Positions 39,475-48,623 of a stretch of DNA of 64,000 nt are shown piece after piece; the first letter of the stretch is position 1, and every line of letters begins with the position of its first letter. Position numbers and translations under genes: made by a program. Where the stretch lies: assembly GCA_002409745.1 (NCBI GenBank), contig DHOU01000029.1:113762-177761 (forward strand), in the 5' to 3' direction. The DNA is from Bacteroidales bacterium UBA5382. Its GTDB lineage: Bacteria > Bacteroidota > Bacteroidia > Bacteroidales > Dysgonomonadaceae. The notes under the pieces are model-generated. The model did no database searches. It had not been told where the DNA came from and saw only the letters and a list, made by a program, of their open reading frames with translations.

Positions 39475-39843
39475 ATGACAAAAGAAAATAATACGCAATT
39501 GCCGCACAACGGCCAATGGATTATGAAAGCGGTCGAAGAAGAAAAGATATCATTCGCTGAATTGGGAAGGCGGATGGGAGTAGACCCCAGCTCTTTCAGA
39601 CAATATGGAGAGAGCGATTCGCTACAGATGCGCATTTGGTGGAAATTGGGGTTGGCCATAAACCGCAACCTCATTGCGGAAATAGGCGACCGGTTTCCCG
39701 TTTCCTACGAGACGAAGCGCGAAAAAGAACGGGTTGCCGAACGGAATAACCTGCAAAAAGAATTGGAAAAAGCACAGGCGGAAATCGAAAAACTAAAAAC
39801 CCAACTGGAGGTTTACCAACGCATCGTAGAAAAACGGTTATGA
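39475..39843 (+). CDS. Small HTH and coiled-coil protein
   Basis: A 122-residue protein. Residues 17-45 look like a helix-turn-helix (EEEKISFAELGRRMGVDPSS). Residues 83-122 form a strongly charged coiled coil (KEREKERVAERNNLQ... with leucine heptads). It ends in an ATGA overlap with the ccsA-like gene, so the two are co-translated. It could be a local DNA-binding regulator. I cannot assign a family name. Confidence 0.65.
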   Translation: MTKENNTQLPHNGQWIMKAVEEEKISFAELGRRMGVDPSSFRQYGESDSLQMRIWWKLGLAINRNLIAEIGDRFPVSYETKREKERVAERNNLQKELEKAQAEIEKLKTQLEVYQRIVEKRL

Positions 39844-40982
39844 AGACAAACAAATTAGCGAGAGACTTATCCTTCGGGATTTTACTGCTGTTGATAGTCG
39901 TCCTTGCAACGGCTACTGTCGTCGAGAAACTCTTCGGCACGGAACATGCCGTCGAATGGATTTACGGCTCATGGTGGTTTGTTGTCCTTTGGGGCATTGC
40001 GGGGGTGATGATGCTGGCATTTATCGTCCGGGCAAAACTTTATCGGAATTTGCCTGCATTCCTGCTGCATTGTTCCTTCCTCGTTATCTTACTCGGCGGG
40101 TTAGTCACCTACCTTTGCGCCGAAAGGGGAGCGATGCATATCCGTCAAAACCAGATTCTCAATTATTTTGTTTCGGAAGACGGCAGCCGCCGCGTGCCGG
40201 TTCCTTTCGATATAAAAATGCTCTATTTCGATATCGAGTATCATCCCGGCACGGATCAGCCTGCCGACTACCGGAGTTTTATAAAAGTGGACGGGGAGGT
40301 TCACCAGATTTCGATGAACAAGATCTTTAAAAAATCGGGCTACCGTATTTACCAGATGAATTACGACAGCGACGAGATGGGCGCTACGTTTCTGGTAAGC
40401 CACGATCCATGGGGCGTAGGCATCACGTATGCCGGCTATCTGCTGCTGGGCATAGCCATGTTATGGATATTGTTCCTGCGCATCGGGTGGAAAGGAATGC
40501 TTTTCACGGCAGTACCCACCGCCATGGTTTGGCTGTACATTTCGCGTATCAACCCGATGACACCGATCCTGCGCACGCCGATGCTGGCCGCCCATGTATC
40601 GGTGATCATGGTGGCTTATATGTTATTATTATATATAGCCGTCACATCTATTATCGGGCTCTGCGCTAAAAAGCGAAGAGAACGCTTTTACCAAACGAAT
40701 TCCACCCTGCTTTATCCGGCCGTATTTTTGCTTACGGCAGGCATATTTATCGGCGCGGTATGGGCGAACATCTCCTGGGGACGTTATTGGGGATGGGATG
40801 CCAAGGAAACATGGGCGCTGATCACCTTGTTGATCTATTCGCTGCCGATGCATGCGAAAAACATCCCCTTATTTTCAGATCCCCGTAAGTTCCACTTATA
40901 TTGCTCCATCGCGTTCGTTGCCGTATTAATGACGTTCTTCGGCGTTACCTATGTATTGGGAGGCATTCACAGCTACGTGTAA
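39840..40982 (+). CDS. ccsA: CcsA/ResC-type cytochrome c assembly protein
   Basis: A 380-residue inner-membrane protein of cytochrome c biogenesis system II, which delivers heme to apocytochromes. The N-terminal ~200 residues look like a short ResB-like part with three membrane segments and a periplasmic domain. The C-terminal half has the tryptophan-rich heme motif SWGRYWGWDAKETW (about residues 314-327) and flanking histidines in PMLAAHVSVI and FHLYCSIAF. It overlaps the HTH gene by 4 bases. The di-heme protein upstream is an obvious client. Confidence 0.88.
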   Translation: MKTNKLARDLSFGILLLLIVVLATATVVEKLFGTEHAVEWIYGSWWFVVLWGIAGVMMLAFIVRAKLYRNLPAFLLHCSFLVILLGGLVTYLCAERGAMHIRQNQILNYFVSEDGSRRVPVPFDIKMLYFDIEYHPGTDQPADYRSFIKVDGEVHQISMNKIFKKSGYRIYQMNYDSDEMGATFLVSHDPWGVGITYAGYLLLGIAMLWILFLRIGWKGMLFTAVPTAMVWLYISRINPMTPILRTPMLAAHVSVIMVAYMLLLYIAVTSIIGLCAKKRRERFYQTNSTLLYPAVFLLTAGIFIGAVWANISWGRYWGWDAKETWALITLLIYSLPMHAKNIPLFSDPRKFHLYCSIAFVAVLMTFFGVTYVLGGIHSYV

Positions 40983-40983
40983 A

Positions 40984-41020
40984 CTGAGACTAAGGGGACA
41001 AGAGACCAAGGGACAAAGGG
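40984..41020. repeat. Degenerate short repeat after the ccsA-like gene
   Basis: Directly after the ccsA stop, the word GAC(c/t)AAG or GACAAG recurs four times at 7-9 base steps (40988, 40997, 41004, 41012), followed by the palindrome AGGGTACCCT (41017-41026). Phase is less strict than in the other heptamer arrays. It lies in the convergent gap before lutC. Confidence 0.5.
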
Positions 41021-41045
41021 TACCCTCCGTCTTCCCTATCTTTCC

Positions 41046-41627
41046 TTACACCAGCAACACGGTCACGCCTTTGGGGCCATGGGCTCCAACGACCAATGCC
41101 TGCTCGATATCGGCTGTTTTAGACGGGCCGGAAATAAACACGCCGAATCCTTTTCCGTGCATGTCTATTTGGTTATAGGTTTCATGCATCGTGTCAACGA
41201 TACGGTGCTTATCGAGGATGATCACCAAATACTCCGAGATAAAATAGAGCGCCTTGTATTTCACATTCTGAGGGATCCATACGCATCCGTTTTCGGCCAC
41301 GCCGAATTCGCCTTTGACCACACCCAGATCGATTCCTATAAGGGTATGCGCATCGTCCCGCTCATCGGGATTGAACGTAGCGACCGTCACTTCGGGCAAA
41401 TTGGAAGCAATGGTCTTCGCTTCGGGATAAAGCCCGGAAATGACGGCATTCAAGTCTTCGCCGTCTTCCAGTACCCGTGCATGGCCTCCTACCCCTTTAC
41501 TGATATCGATAAACTGCGATAGTTTATCGGCATAAGCTGTCGGCACAAACGCGTCCAGATCGGGCATTTCATATTGCTCGTCAATATTTTTACGTATATT
41601 TTCTAATATGGATAGTTTACTTGACAT
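41046..41627 (-). CDS. lutC: Lactate utilization protein LutC
   Basis: LutC is the LUD-domain subunit of the iron-sulfur L-lactate oxidase complex LutABC. The start is set at MSSKLSILENIRKNI (193 residues); a longer frame would run into lutB. The LUD core is visible (IGIDLGVVKGEFGVAENGCV, then ISGPSKTADIEQALVVGAHG). Eleven bases separate it from lutB. It is the last gene of the lldP-lutABC unit. Confidence 0.92.
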   Translation of the reverse strand: MSSKLSILENIRKNIDEQYEMPDLDAFVPTAYADKLSQFIDISKGVGGHARVLEDGEDLNAVISGLYPEAKTIASNLPEVTVATFNPDERDDAHTLIGIDLGVVKGEFGVAENGCVWIPQNVKYKALYFISEYLVIILDKHRIVDTMHETYNQIDMHGKGFGVFISGPSKTADIEQALVVGAHGPKGVTVLLV

Positions 41628-41638
41628 AATGGTACAAA

Positions 41639-43030
41639 TTAATGATTCAACTTCTTGTTGGCTCCTTTCACTTTTCCTTTTTTCCACATGGAGGTGAACG
41701 ACTCTCCGGCAAATTGCGGGAGCTCACGGCCCTTCCCCCAATCGTTAAGTCCGTTGTAAATAAGAAAACGAGGCATGTGGTTGACGATCGGCGCCATTTT
41801 CAGTAACGAACCGTATAACCCGGGACGTTTGAAGAGATATTCGAGTCCGCCCGAAATCATCTTCTTCATTTTATCGGCCTTGCCGATAGAATCGAGCCCT
41901 TGCCTCCAGCGGTAAATCTGATCGGCTAAATCGATTTTCACCGGACAGACATTATTGCAAGAGAAACAAAGCGAACAAGCCGATACATTATCGGAATACT
42001 TCTTCGGATTTTTTAGCATCGCCAGATTAATACCGATGGGACCGGGGATAAAATACGTATAAGAATATCCTCCGCTGTGCCGGTACACCGGGCAAGTGTT
42101 CATACAGGCCCCGCAACGGATACACTTCAGCGTTTGGATATGCTCTTTATTCGCCAGAATGTCGCTGCGCCCGTTATCGACCATCACCACATGCATTTCG
42201 CCGCCTTCGATAGGCTTGCGGTAGTGCGAGGTATAAGAAGTCGTCGGTTGGCCGGTAGCCGATCGGGCCAAGAGGCGTGTAAACACGGCCAACGACTTGC
42301 TGTTGGGAATGATTTTTTCAATTCCCATCGATACGATGTGCAGTTTCGATAACGATGTTCCCATATCGGCATTGCCTTCGTTGGTACAAACGACGACATC
42401 GCCCGTTTCAGCCACGGCAAAGTTACATCCCGTCATCGCCGCATCGGCCGTCAGGAACTCATTCCGCAAATGCGTACGGGCTGCCCGCGTGAGATAAGTA
42501 GGATCGCTGTTCCCCTTTTCGGTACCGAGTTTCTCCGCAAACAATTCTCCCACTTCTTCGCGCATCATGTGAATGGCCGGCAGGACAATATGGCTGGGCG
42601 CCGTTCCGTTCAATTGCAAGATACGCTCGCCCAAATCGCTCTCCACCACATCAATGCCCCGTTCTATCAAATAGGGATTCATCTCACACTCTTCGGTAAG
42701 CATCGACTTGCTTTTCACCAGTTTCTTCGCCTGATGACTCGCCAGGATTTCGTAAACGATCCGGTTGTGCTCTTCGGCATCTTTGGCCCAATGCACCACC
42801 ACACCATTTGCTGCGGCAATGTCGGCAAACTGTTGTGCATACTTATCGAGATGCGTAATCGTGTGCATCTTGATGTTTTTGGCGGCTTCACGCAATTGTT
42901 CCCACTCGGGGACCTGCATGGCCAGCCGGTCGCGTTTTTGGCGTACCACCCAAAGGGTTTGATTATGCCACTCGGCCTGTTGTTCGTTCTCCAGGAAGCG
43001 CGTGGCTGCTTTTGTGTGTAACGTACTCAT
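41639..43030 (-). CDS. lutB: Lactate utilization iron-sulfur protein LutB
   Basis: LutB carries the iron-sulfur clusters of lactate oxidation to pyruvate. The start is set at MSTLHTKAATRF (463 residues), overlapping lutA by 4 bases. An N-terminal LUD domain is followed by two ferredoxin-type clusters: CIRCGACMNTCPVY (about residue 305) and CSLCFSCNNVCPVK (about 355). The C-terminal domain is typical of YkgF/LutB. Confidence 0.95.
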   Translation of the reverse strand: MSTLHTKAATRFLENEQQAEWHNQTLWVVRQKRDRLAMQVPEWEQLREAAKNIKMHTITHLDKYAQQFADIAAANGVVVHWAKDAEEHNRIVYEILASHQAKKLVKSKSMLTEECEMNPYLIERGIDVVESDLGERILQLNGTAPSHIVLPAIHMMREEVGELFAEKLGTEKGNSDPTYLTRAARTHLRNEFLTADAAMTGCNFAVAETGDVVVCTNEGNADMGTSLSKLHIVSMGIEKIIPNSKSLAVFTRLLARSATGQPTTSYTSHYRKPIEGGEMHVVMVDNGRSDILANKEHIQTLKCIRCGACMNTCPVYRHSGGYSYTYFIPGPIGINLAMLKNPKKYSDNVSACSLCFSCNNVCPVKIDLADQIYRWRQGLDSIGKADKMKKMISGGLEYLFKRPGLYGSLLKMAPIVNHMPRFLIYNGLNDWGKGRELPQFAGESFTSMWKKGKVKGANKKLNH

Positions 43031-43767
43031 AATCCTGTTGCTAAAATTTCCACTGCATGAATAAAACGAATAGGCAATTTTTCCCGGTCGGCAATGCCCC
43101 TCATGTGCATCATACACGAACTGTCGGCGCCCGTAATGTATTCGGCCCCGGTAGCGATATGATTCTTCAGTTTATCTTTCCCCATCGTGACCGATACGGC
43201 GGGCTCTTCAATCGAAAACATACCGCCGAAGCCGCAGCATTCGTCCACCTTATCGGGTTCAAAAATCTCGATGCCCTCCATCAACGAAAGCAGGTCTTTG
43301 ATTTTCGAATACCGGGGAATGTTCAATTCACTGGCCGACGACAAATGCAACTCGCGCACGCCGTGGCAACTATTGTGAATACTAACCTTATGCGGAAATT
43401 TACCGGGAAACGAGTCCGGTTTCACCACATCGTGCAAAAACTCACACAAATCATACATGCGACCGGTGGTGTGACACACCAGTCCTTCCTTTTCCAACAA
43501 CCTCGGGTGATTGTCCCGGGCAAACACGGCACAACTGGCAGAGGGTGCCACCACATAATCAAATCCGGCAAACAAATCGTCGAAATGTTTGGCCAGAGCA
43601 ATCGCTTCATCTTCAAACCCGCCGTTCGCCATAGGCTGCCCGCAGCAGGTCTGATCCACGGGGTAATCCACATCCAATCCCAGATAATCCAGCAATTTAT
43701 AGCTGGCAACTCCTATCTGCGGATAGATGGCATTTACATAACAAGGTACAAATAGTCCGATTTTCAT
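43027..43767 (-). CDS. lutA: Lactate utilization protein LutA
   Basis: LutA is the 246-residue CCG-domain subunit, related to heterodisulfide reductase and glycolate oxidase GlcF. Two CCG motifs are seen: TCCGQPMANGG at about residue 40 and DECCGFGGMFS at about 180. It overlaps lutB by ATGA, so the two are translated together. The 85 bases to lldP have no ORF. Confidence 0.95.
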   Translation of the reverse strand: MKIGLFVPCYVNAIYPQIGVASYKLLDYLGLDVDYPVDQTCCGQPMANGGFEDEAIALAKHFDDLFAGFDYVVAPSASCAVFARDNHPRLLEKEGLVCHTTGRMYDLCEFLHDVVKPDSFPGKFPHKVSIHNSCHGVRELHLSSASELNIPRYSKIKDLLSLMEGIEIFEPDKVDECCGFGGMFSIEEPAVSVTMGKDKLKNHIATGAEYITGADSSCMMHMRGIADREKLPIRFIHAVEILATGL

Positions 43768-43852
43768 ATCAATTTTATTATTCGATTTCGTTTCTCCATT
43801 TCTTGTTGTGACAAAAGAGACTGCCTCAAAAAAACTTTGCGGTTCTTTGAGT

Positions 43853-45451
43853 TCAGGCTATTAATCCGCCCAATAAGCGCGGCCCAAAATACACCATGAG
43901 GCCCGCCACCACAATATACAACAACGCATACGGCAAAGCTTTCTTCATGATAGCCCCTTCCTGACCTTGTTGACCGCAAGCAGAGGTGGCGACAGCGATA
44001 CTTTGCGGGGAAATGATTTTTCCGCCGGTCGCTCCGGCCGTATTGGCAGCCGCCAACCAACTGGGATCGGCTCCGGTAGCGTGCGCCACCGATGCTTGCA
44101 ATTTACCGAACAAAATATTCGACGACGTATCGCTGCCGGTCAGGAACGTCCCGATACATCCGATGGTGGGAGCAAACAAAGGATAAAACGACCCTGTCGC
44201 ATACGCCAAGGTAACTCCCAATATATTAATCATGCCGGCGAAATCCATTACCGACGACATGGCAATCAACGAGCAGACCGTGACGATGGTCTTTCGCTGC
44301 TGAACAATCACTCTGCCCAGCACTCTGAAGAGTCCGCCGATCTTCGCCCCTTGTATCAATCCACCCACGAGTGACCCGACAAAGAGCAGCACGCCGGCAT
44401 CGATTAACCACGAGATGCTTACGGAACGAGCCACATCGGCGCCTCCCGTAACATCGAAAATATTGAATTTGAAAGCAGTCGTCAGCAGCGGCGAGAGCAT
44501 ATTGCGGACAGGCAACAGCGGGCTGGTCGCAATAATAAGGACAAGAATGATCCCATATACGCTCCACGCTTTCAGGGTATCGCCGAAAGAGTATTTTACG
44601 GTTGCTTCGGTTTGATCTTTCGGGTGGTTTCTTTCGGTAATCTTCGCATAAAGGACAATAACAAGAATAGAAGCGATGCTACCGAGTATTGCAGGTGTTT
44701 CGGCGCCCATGTAGCGGGCGGCCAAGTATTGGGTGACAAGCGAGATACCGCCGACCAAGAAGCTCAGAAGAATGTGTCCGGGCAGTTTCTTTGCGGAGGA
44801 ATCGGTTAAGAACACCAAAATAAACGGAATGATGAACATAAGCGGCGAGAGTTGAAAGACGACATGCGAACTAAGCGTCTGTATATCGGTAATGCCTGCC
44901 TGTTCGGCCAAGACCTTTACCGGTGTTCCCACAGCTCCGAAACCGGTAGCGACACTGTTGGCGATGAGGCTGACCACCGCCGAAAAGACGGGCTTAAAAC
45001 CCAACCCTATCAATATCGCCGCCGGAATAGCGACCGCCGTTCCGAAGCCGGCCATCCCTTCGAGCAAACCGCCGAAGCCCCAGGTGAGCAACAATACCTG
45101 CACGCTTTTGTCGGACGATAACGACGAGAATTGTTGTTTGATAATTTCCATATTCCCAGTATGTACCAACACATTGTAGCTGAAAATAGCCATAATGATA
45201 ATGATAAGTATGGGGAAAAAGGCTTTCAAGAAGCCATAGACTACCGATAATCCGGCATCGGCAAAAGAAAAACCATAGGCGATTAACGCGATTAACACCG
45301 CAACCACCAGCGTGATCAACGCACTTTTATCTCCCGACATTTTCAGGAATCCCATCAAAATGATTAATAGCAACACAGGTGTAGCCGCTAATAGTATTTG
45401 CCACCATTCAAAAAGAAAAGGTTGAGCTTGTAAGAGAATAAATGCTTTCAT
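43853..45451 (-). CDS. lldP: L-lactate permease (LctP family)
   Basis: A 532-residue transporter with about 12-14 membrane segments that imports lactate with protons. Typical LctP motifs include GFGGLLEGMAGFGTAVAIPA near residue 128 and TGSDTSSNILFGKLQ near 445. With lutABC directly downstream it makes a complete uptake-and-oxidation unit for L-lactate. Regulation may act at the palindromes upstream (45516-45539). Confidence 0.95.
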   Translation of the reverse strand: MKAFILLQAQPFLFEWWQILLAATPVLLLIILMGFLKMSGDKSALITLVVAVLIALIAYGFSFADAGLSVVYGFLKAFFPILIIIIMAIFSYNVLVHTGNMEIIKQQFSSLSSDKSVQVLLLTWGFGGLLEGMAGFGTAVAIPAAILIGLGFKPVFSAVVSLIANSVATGFGAVGTPVKVLAEQAGITDIQTLSSHVVFQLSPLMFIIPFILVFLTDSSAKKLPGHILLSFLVGGISLVTQYLAARYMGAETPAILGSIASILVIVLYAKITERNHPKDQTEATVKYSFGDTLKAWSVYGIILVLIIATSPLLPVRNMLSPLLTTAFKFNIFDVTGGADVARSVSISWLIDAGVLLFVGSLVGGLIQGAKIGGLFRVLGRVIVQQRKTIVTVCSLIAMSSVMDFAGMINILGVTLAYATGSFYPLFAPTIGCIGTFLTGSDTSSNILFGKLQASVAHATGADPSWLAAANTAGATGGKIISPQSIAVATSACGQQGQEGAIMKKALPYALLYIVVAGLMVYFGPRLLGGLIA

Positions 45452-45515
45452 ACGACAAGGGTTATAATTATGTGTCTTGCAAAAATATAAATTATTGATA
45501 AGACGGCCCTACATT

Positions 45516-45539
45516 ATTCGATTTTTTTTCGAATATTCG
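45516..45539. promoter_or_regulatory. Overlapping ATTCG palindromes upstream of lldP
   Basis: ATTCGA (45516-45521) is inverted against TCGAAT (45529-45534) across a run of T. CGAATATTCG (45530-45539) is a perfect 10-bp palindrome sharing that arm. More CGAAT words occur at about 45561 and 45572. The position, 65-90 bases ahead of lldP and after the MATE stop, fits an operator or a transcript end for the MATE gene. No regulator is encoded nearby. Confidence 0.4.
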
Positions 45540-45584
45540 GGATTTTAATATGTCATAGGGCGAATAACATGCGAATACGAATTT

Positions 45585-46919
45585 TCAGACTTTATTTTTC
45601 CGGAGATGTACGGCCATAAGGATGAAGGACAAAATAGCCGTCAACAACGAAGCGAAAGGTAAATTCAGCCAAAGCCCATCCAGTCCTAAAGATTCGAGAG
45701 AAAAGAGCATAATCATGGGAAAAACGAATGCAATGGAAAGAGAGATGACCGTCGCATACTTCGCTTTTCCGATAGCCGAAAAATAACTCTGCGACACAAT
45801 AGAAATCCATCTTGTCAGATAAGATAAGACAAATAACGATAAAGCTTGTATAGATAAATCCATTAGTCCCGTATCTTCCGCTTTCACGAAGATGCCGATG
45901 AGGGGCGCTTTAGCCAAAAACATCACTCCGGCCATCAACAGCGACATCATCATGCCGCAAATAAGGAAACATAAACGGCGGATGGCGGCGATGCGGCTAT
46001 GGTTTTTCGCGCCGTAATTATAACCGATGGCCGGCTGCAAGGAATCGCAAAAACCATAAAGGACGGGCTGTGTAATACTGTCGACATACATCAGTACGCC
46101 ATAAGCAGACACGGCAATAGAACCACCTAAACGAAGCAGGAAAATATTAAAGAAAATAGATGCCACACGGCCGGCAATATTATTCAGGAAAGTGGGAGTT
46201 CCGTTTGTCAAGATACTGCTCAGCACCTTCCGATCGATGCGGGGTTTGACAAAACGAAGTTGCAATTGTCCCCGTAGAAACGGCATCAAGGCAAGCATAG
46301 CACAAATAAACATACTCAAACAAGTAGCTAAGGCCGCGCTCCAAATATCGAAACGAAAGACAACTAAAAATAAGAATTCCAGTATAATGGCGATGACCGA
46401 CATCAGGATATTGACAAACATGCTGTATTTCACTTTTCCGCAAATACGTAAATAGTTATCTGCGGCAAAAATGATGGTCGTGAGAGGAGCGAATCCGGCA
46501 TAGACACGCAAATACTGAGCAGCCATATCCACAAGATGCTCATCGGCGCCCATTAATTTCACGAAAGAACCTCCGAAGATAAATAAAATGGCCCCCATCC
46601 CGATGCCGGTCAGGAAAATAAGCAATAGGGCGCTTGAAAAGATATTACTTGCCGTTTTTTCGTCGCCTTCACCGAGTTTAATCGCAATCGGAACCGAGGA
46701 ACCGACTCCGATAAGATCGGCTAATGCAAAATTGATAATGACGAAAGGTATGGCCAATTGTAAGGCGGCAAACGCGTCGGCTCCCAGAAGCTGCCCGATG
46801 AAAACCCCGTCGATTATCGAATAGAGTGACGACACGAGCATACTAATGATACCCGGAATGGTTACAATAATAAACAGCCGGGATATCGTAGTCTTTTCAA
46901 ATAAAGTTCTATTATCCAT
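45585..46919 (-). CDS. MATE-family multidrug efflux transporter
   Basis: A 444-residue inner-membrane antiporter with twelve predicted membrane segments in two similar halves. The N-terminal half starts ISRLFIIVTIPGIISMLVSS with IIDGVFIGQLLGADAFAAL, and the repeat in the second half includes PVLYGFCDSLQPAIGYNYGA, both typical of MATE proteins. Drug or metabolite substrates cannot be told from sequence. It lies 68 bases after the kinase-like gene. Confidence 0.92.
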   Translation of the reverse strand: MDNRTLFEKTTISRLFIIVTIPGIISMLVSSLYSIIDGVFIGQLLGADAFAALQLAIPFVIINFALADLIGVGSSVPIAIKLGEGDEKTASNIFSSALLLIFLTGIGMGAILFIFGGSFVKLMGADEHLVDMAAQYLRVYAGFAPLTTIIFAADNYLRICGKVKYSMFVNILMSVIAIILEFLFLVVFRFDIWSAALATCLSMFICAMLALMPFLRGQLQLRFVKPRIDRKVLSSILTNGTPTFLNNIAGRVASIFFNIFLLRLGGSIAVSAYGVLMYVDSITQPVLYGFCDSLQPAIGYNYGAKNHSRIAAIRRLCFLICGMMMSLLMAGVMFLAKAPLIGIFVKAEDTGLMDLSIQALSLFVLSYLTRWISIVSQSYFSAIGKAKYATVISLSIAFVFPMIMLFSLESLGLDGLWLNLPFASLLTAILSFILMAVHLRKNKV

Positions 46920-46987
46920 ACATTCTTCCTTTACAAGCCCGCATCAAAACATCGCACACGCAGGGTCGCTCCCTACTCCCCCGTTTA

Positions 46988-47602
46988 TCAGTACCCCGTC
47001 ATGACTTTCAGCAGTTCCGACAAAGGCATGGCCATCTCTTTGTGTATGACACCCGAAGTATTGAGACACAGATGATAATTTTCTTTCTGCCCCCATTTCC
47101 GGCTTGTAAAGAACTTATAATATTTGGCTCTGTTTTTATCAATGGTCAAAATTTTGTTTTTCAACTCTGCATCAGAAAGGTCTTCTCCTTCGGGAGCGTT
47201 TTGGCGGCACCGCTGCAAACGAGCCTCGATATCGGCATAAACAAATATATTGAACGGATTATAGTCCCGGAGAAGATAATCGGAACACCGTCCTATAATC
47301 AGGCAATCGCTTTTGGAAGCTATTTCCCTGACAATCTCTCTTTGCCGGGCATATATTTGAACGTTCAGATCGAGCAACGGAGAAACAATATTGCTGAGCG
47401 TCCGCCCTGAAATAATGGAATGAGAAAACGGAATATTATCGACGACACTGTCTACATAATTTTGCTCCAATCCGCTTTTGGAAGCAATCATCGTAATAAT
47501 CTCATGATCATAATACGCGATATTCAATATTTTCGCCAGTCGTTTTCCGAGTTCACGACCTCCACTTCCAAACTCCCGACTTATCGTAATGATCTTATTC
47601 AT
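46988..47602 (-). CDS. Cytidylate kinase-like protein
   Basis: A 204-residue P-loop protein of the cytidylate-kinase-like group (AAA_26 type). The loop ISREFGSGGRELGKRLAKIL is at residues 7-26, with YYDHEIITMIASKSGL next and the second arginine region IIGRCSDYLLRDYN near 105. Members are often paired with transporters; here the MATE gene follows. It is not the housekeeping Cmk by sequence pattern. The substrate is unknown. Confidence 0.82.
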   Translation of the reverse strand: MNKIITISREFGSGGRELGKRLAKILNIAYYDHEIITMIASKSGLEQNYVDSVVDNIPFSHSIISGRTLSNIVSPLLDLNVQIYARQREIVREIASKSDCLIIGRCSDYLLRDYNPFNIFVYADIEARLQRCRQNAPEGEDLSDAELKNKILTIDKNRAKYYKFFTSRKWGQKENYHLCLNTSGVIHKEMAMPLSELLKVMTGY

Positions 47603-47747
47603 TTGTTTTACTCATTCCATTACCGCCAACAGGTTCTTTCTATTTCCGGACAGAACCCGTATGCAGCTACAATAGGAGACAAAGATAGGAAAACTTTAAG
47701 AAGTAATTCTTCGATTAACGCCATTTTATGTACGGGATTCAAAGATT

Positions 47748-47775
47748 TCATAATTCATACCTCATAATTCATAAC
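47748..47775. repeat. Heptamer array TCATAAT x4 after the DUF2807 gene
   Basis: TCATAAT, TCATACC, TCATAAT and TCATAAC in exact 7-nt phase, ending 33 bases before the stop codon of the minus-strand gene at 47808, so downstream of it in its own direction. Confidence 0.85.
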
Positions 47776-47807
47776 AGTCTTTTTGACGGCTCCTTCGCCC
47801 CGTCATC

Positions 47808-48524
47808 TCAATCTCCGGCCTTCACTTTTCCGATGCCGCCTTTACGAATGTATTTGGAAGCCGGATTACCGAAATAGGTGACATTCCCCACGCCTCCTGC
47901 CGAGATATCCACTTCTTCAGTGGCGTAGCACCTTACATTTCCGACTCCATTGGAAATGATTTTCGCCTTCGCGGCTATAAGGTTTTCGGTATTCACATTC
48001 CCCACGCCATCGGAATAAACAGAAAGAATCTGTGTTTTTCCCGCTAATTGAATGTTTCCTACCCCATCCGATTCGATGATAAGATCGTCGCAAATGAGTT
48101 CGTCAGAAGAGATATTTCCCACGCCATCGGATGATATTTCGAGCTTCGGAACATTTACCGTACCGGTAAACACGACATTACCCACTCCGTCTTGCTCTAA
48201 TTTAGACAAAGACGGTGTGGTAATATAAATATCCAATTTGGTATTTCTCTTCCATTTTTTCACGATCGTTTTCTCCATATCGATCACAAGCGTGCCTTGT
48301 TCCACACGGATATCAAGCTTTTTTATCATCTCATCATCCCCTTCGGCCCTGACCTGTGTGTCACTTCCCTGCCGGATATGGAGGTTACCTACTGAATTTG
48401 ACTCAATGGCTAAGAATGCCCGTACGGGGAAGTTTTTAGAAGTAATACGACTTTGAGCACAAGCCGTAGACAGGCACATAACCGCTGCCATCACGGTGAA
48501 AAATACAATTATTTTTGTCTTCAT
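47808..48524 (-). CDS. Exported head-GIN (DUF2807) repeat protein
   Basis: A 238-residue protein with a signal peptide (FTVMAAVMCLSTACAQ); the start is set at MKTKIIVFF. The rest is a beta-helical head-GIN domain in which the word GVGN (DGVGNV, DGVGNI, NGVGNV, GGVGNV) recurs about every 18-20 residues from about residue 115 on, one per coil. DUF2807 proteins are exported or surface proteins of unknown role. It is encoded just upstream of the cytidylate-kinase-like gene and after the TolC gene. Confidence 0.88.
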   Translation of the reverse strand: MKTKIIVFFTVMAAVMCLSTACAQSRITSKNFPVRAFLAIESNSVGNLHIRQGSDTQVRAEGDDEMIKKLDIRVEQGTLVIDMEKTIVKKWKRNTKLDIYITTPSLSKLEQDGVGNVVFTGTVNVPKLEISSDGVGNISSDELICDDLIIESDGVGNIQLAGKTQILSVYSDGVGNVNTENLIAAKAKIISNGVGNVRCYATEEVDISAGGVGNVTYFGNPASKYIRKGGIGKVKAGD

Positions 48525-48600
48525 TATTATTTGTTTGTTACGCGTTATTAATAAGTTATAAGTTGTAAGAGGTGATTCGATTTGTGATAGATTCATCCTT

Positions 48601-48621
48601 CAGACATCATACATCATCATA
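48601..48621. repeat. Degenerate heptamer array after the TolC gene
   Basis: CAGACAT, CATACAT and CATCATA run in 7-nt phase and end 2 bases before the TolC stop codon (48624). Weaker than its neighbours, but in the same position relative to a gene. Confidence 0.5.
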
Positions 48622-48623
48622 GA

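Noticed and set aside
45480..45487. Promoter -7 for lldP (TATTTTTG on the minus strand)
   Set aside because: No TTG-like -33 element about 20 bases upstream, and only about 28 bases separate it from the start codon.
47625..47690. Possible riboswitch leader of the cytidylate-kinase-like gene (GGTTCT / AGAACC pairing)
   Set aside because: Only one short stem, no recognised aptamer consensus.
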